Notes under the pieces: generated by a model
Seen by the model: only the letters and a program-made list of their open reading frames with translations
The model's database searches: none
Told to the model about the DNA's origin: nothing
Assembly: GCA_001564205.1 (NCBI GenBank)
Contig: LKMY01000095.1
Span: forward strand, 1-6,569
Direction: 5' to 3'
DNA length: 6,569 nucleotides
Source of the DNA: Nanohaloarchaea archaeon PL-Br10_U2g5
Lineage (GTDB): Archaea > Halobacteriota > Halobacteria > Halobacteriales > Haloferacaceae
Part shown: positions 6,099 to 6,569 of the stretch, piece after piece
Position numbering within the stretch: position 1 is the first letter of the stretch
Layout of the letters: the number at the start of each line of letters is the position of its first letter
Position numbers and translations under genes: made by a program

Positions 6099-6569
6099 TT
6101 AGTCGTCGTCGATCAGGCCGCCGAACACCGCGCTCGCGGTGTCCGGAACGTCGAAGTCGTGATAGTGCTCGCCCTTCTCGTTCGAGAGGATGTTGAGCGC
6201 GGCGGCCGCGCCGTCGCCGGCCGCGATGACGGCCTGCCACTCCTCGGCGCGGACCATCCCGCCCGTCGCGTACGCGCCTTCGACGCTCGTCTCCATCGAG
6301 ACGCCGACGTCGACGGTGTCGTCCTCGCCGAACGCACAGCCGAGCGACTCCGCGAGGTCGCGGTTCGCGCCCGTCGCCAACACGACGTAGTCCGCCTCGT
6401 ACTCTTCGTCGTCGGTCGCCAGTGTGAAACCGTCGTCGGTCGACTCGATCGCGGTGACCGCCTCGTCTTGGTGCCGATCAACGCCGAAGTCGTCGACCTG
6501 CTGGCGGGCGGTCGCCATGAACTCGCTGCCGCCAACGGAGCCGATCCCGAGATAATTGAAGAGATGTGC
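6099..6569 (-). CDS. Thioredoxin-reductase-like FAD oxidoreductase, C-terminal part (5' end cut by window)
   Basis: 156 residues are visible, with the frame open to the window edge and ending in TAA. It begins HLFNYLGIG, which resembles the HLENYLG segment of haloarchaeal thioredoxin-reductase-like proteins, so about 50-60 N-terminal residues (including the GxGxxG motif) should lie beyond the edge. Next come EADYVVLATGA (58-68), the end of the first FAD half-domain, and then VDVGVSMETSVEGAYATGG (86-104) and WQAVIAAGDGAAAALNIL (111-128), the second FAD half-domain. Only about 18 residues separate the halves, where thioredoxin reductase carries a ~125-residue NADPH domain with the CxxC active site. 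Neither a CxxC nor a second nucleotide-binding motif is visible. The usual AAGD motif reads ATGG. It is therefore a compact FAD-only member. Its electron donor is unknown, and a true NADPH-thioredoxin reductase is unlikely. The ATG at 6518 is internal and not the start. Confidence 0.85.
   Translation of the reverse strand, partial: AHLFNYLGIGSVGGSEFMATARQQVDDFGVDRHQDEAVTAIESTDDGFTLATDDEEYEADYVVLATGANRDLAESLGCAFGEDDTVDVGVSMETSVEGAYATGGMVRAEEWQAVIAAGDGAAAALNILSNEKGEHYHDFDVPDTASAVFGGLIDDD

Noticed and set aside
6099..6518. A complete 139-aa protein starting at ATG 6518.
   Set aside because: The frame is open upstream to the window edge and contains the conserved HLFNYLGIG segment, so 6518 is an internal methionine of a longer gene.

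Overview
The window looks like a chromosome segment of a halophilic archaeon (class Halobacteria). The evidence is GC-rich DNA, strongly acidic proteins with Asp/Glu-rich inserts and tails, AT-rich TATA boxes about 26-28 bases before start codons (leaderless transcripts), and close resemblance of the gene products to haloarchaeal families. Seven protein-coding genes are supported, and the genes at both edges are cut by the window. I see no rRNA, tRNA, CRISPR array, insertion sequence or prophage gene.

Left part (1-1900, minus strand): a two-gene operon. The first gene encodes a DUF1611/DgcN-type P-loop protein (361 aa). The second encodes an enolase-superfamily racemase/epimerase (DgcA/dipeptide epimerase type) whose C-terminus lies outside the window. 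The two overlap by an ATGA, and a GGAGG sits just upstream inside the first gene. The pairing matches the DgcN-DgcA route, in which D-glutamate is N-acetylated and the N-acetyl-D-glutamate is then racemised.

Centre (1901-4613, plus strand): a 197-base divergent intergenic region carries one TATA box facing each way. It is followed by a single-domain universal stress protein with an intact ATP-binding motif, then a photolyase/cryptochrome-family flavoprotein of 558 aa, then a small two-helix membrane protein (DUF2892/YgaP-like) behind its own palindromic TATA box.

Right part (4614-6569): a 211-base intergenic region precedes a GlpA-like FAD oxidoreductase. That gene has a GTG start with a good Shine-Dalgarno, and its product lacks the C-terminal domain usual for archaeal GlpA. 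Convergent to it, across a 44-base spacer with a hairpin, is the 3' part of a thioredoxin-reductase-like flavoprotein in which the NADPH/CxxC domain appears to be missing.

The genes do not form one obvious pathway. The themes are D-amino-acid scavenging, stress and light-damage response, and redox flavoproteins; three of the last four genes encode FAD proteins. The points most worth following up are the two reduced flavoproteins, the non-canonical electron-transfer residues of the photolyase homologue, and the D-glutamate operon in an organism without bacterial peptidoglycan. I did not find a clearly new multi-gene system.
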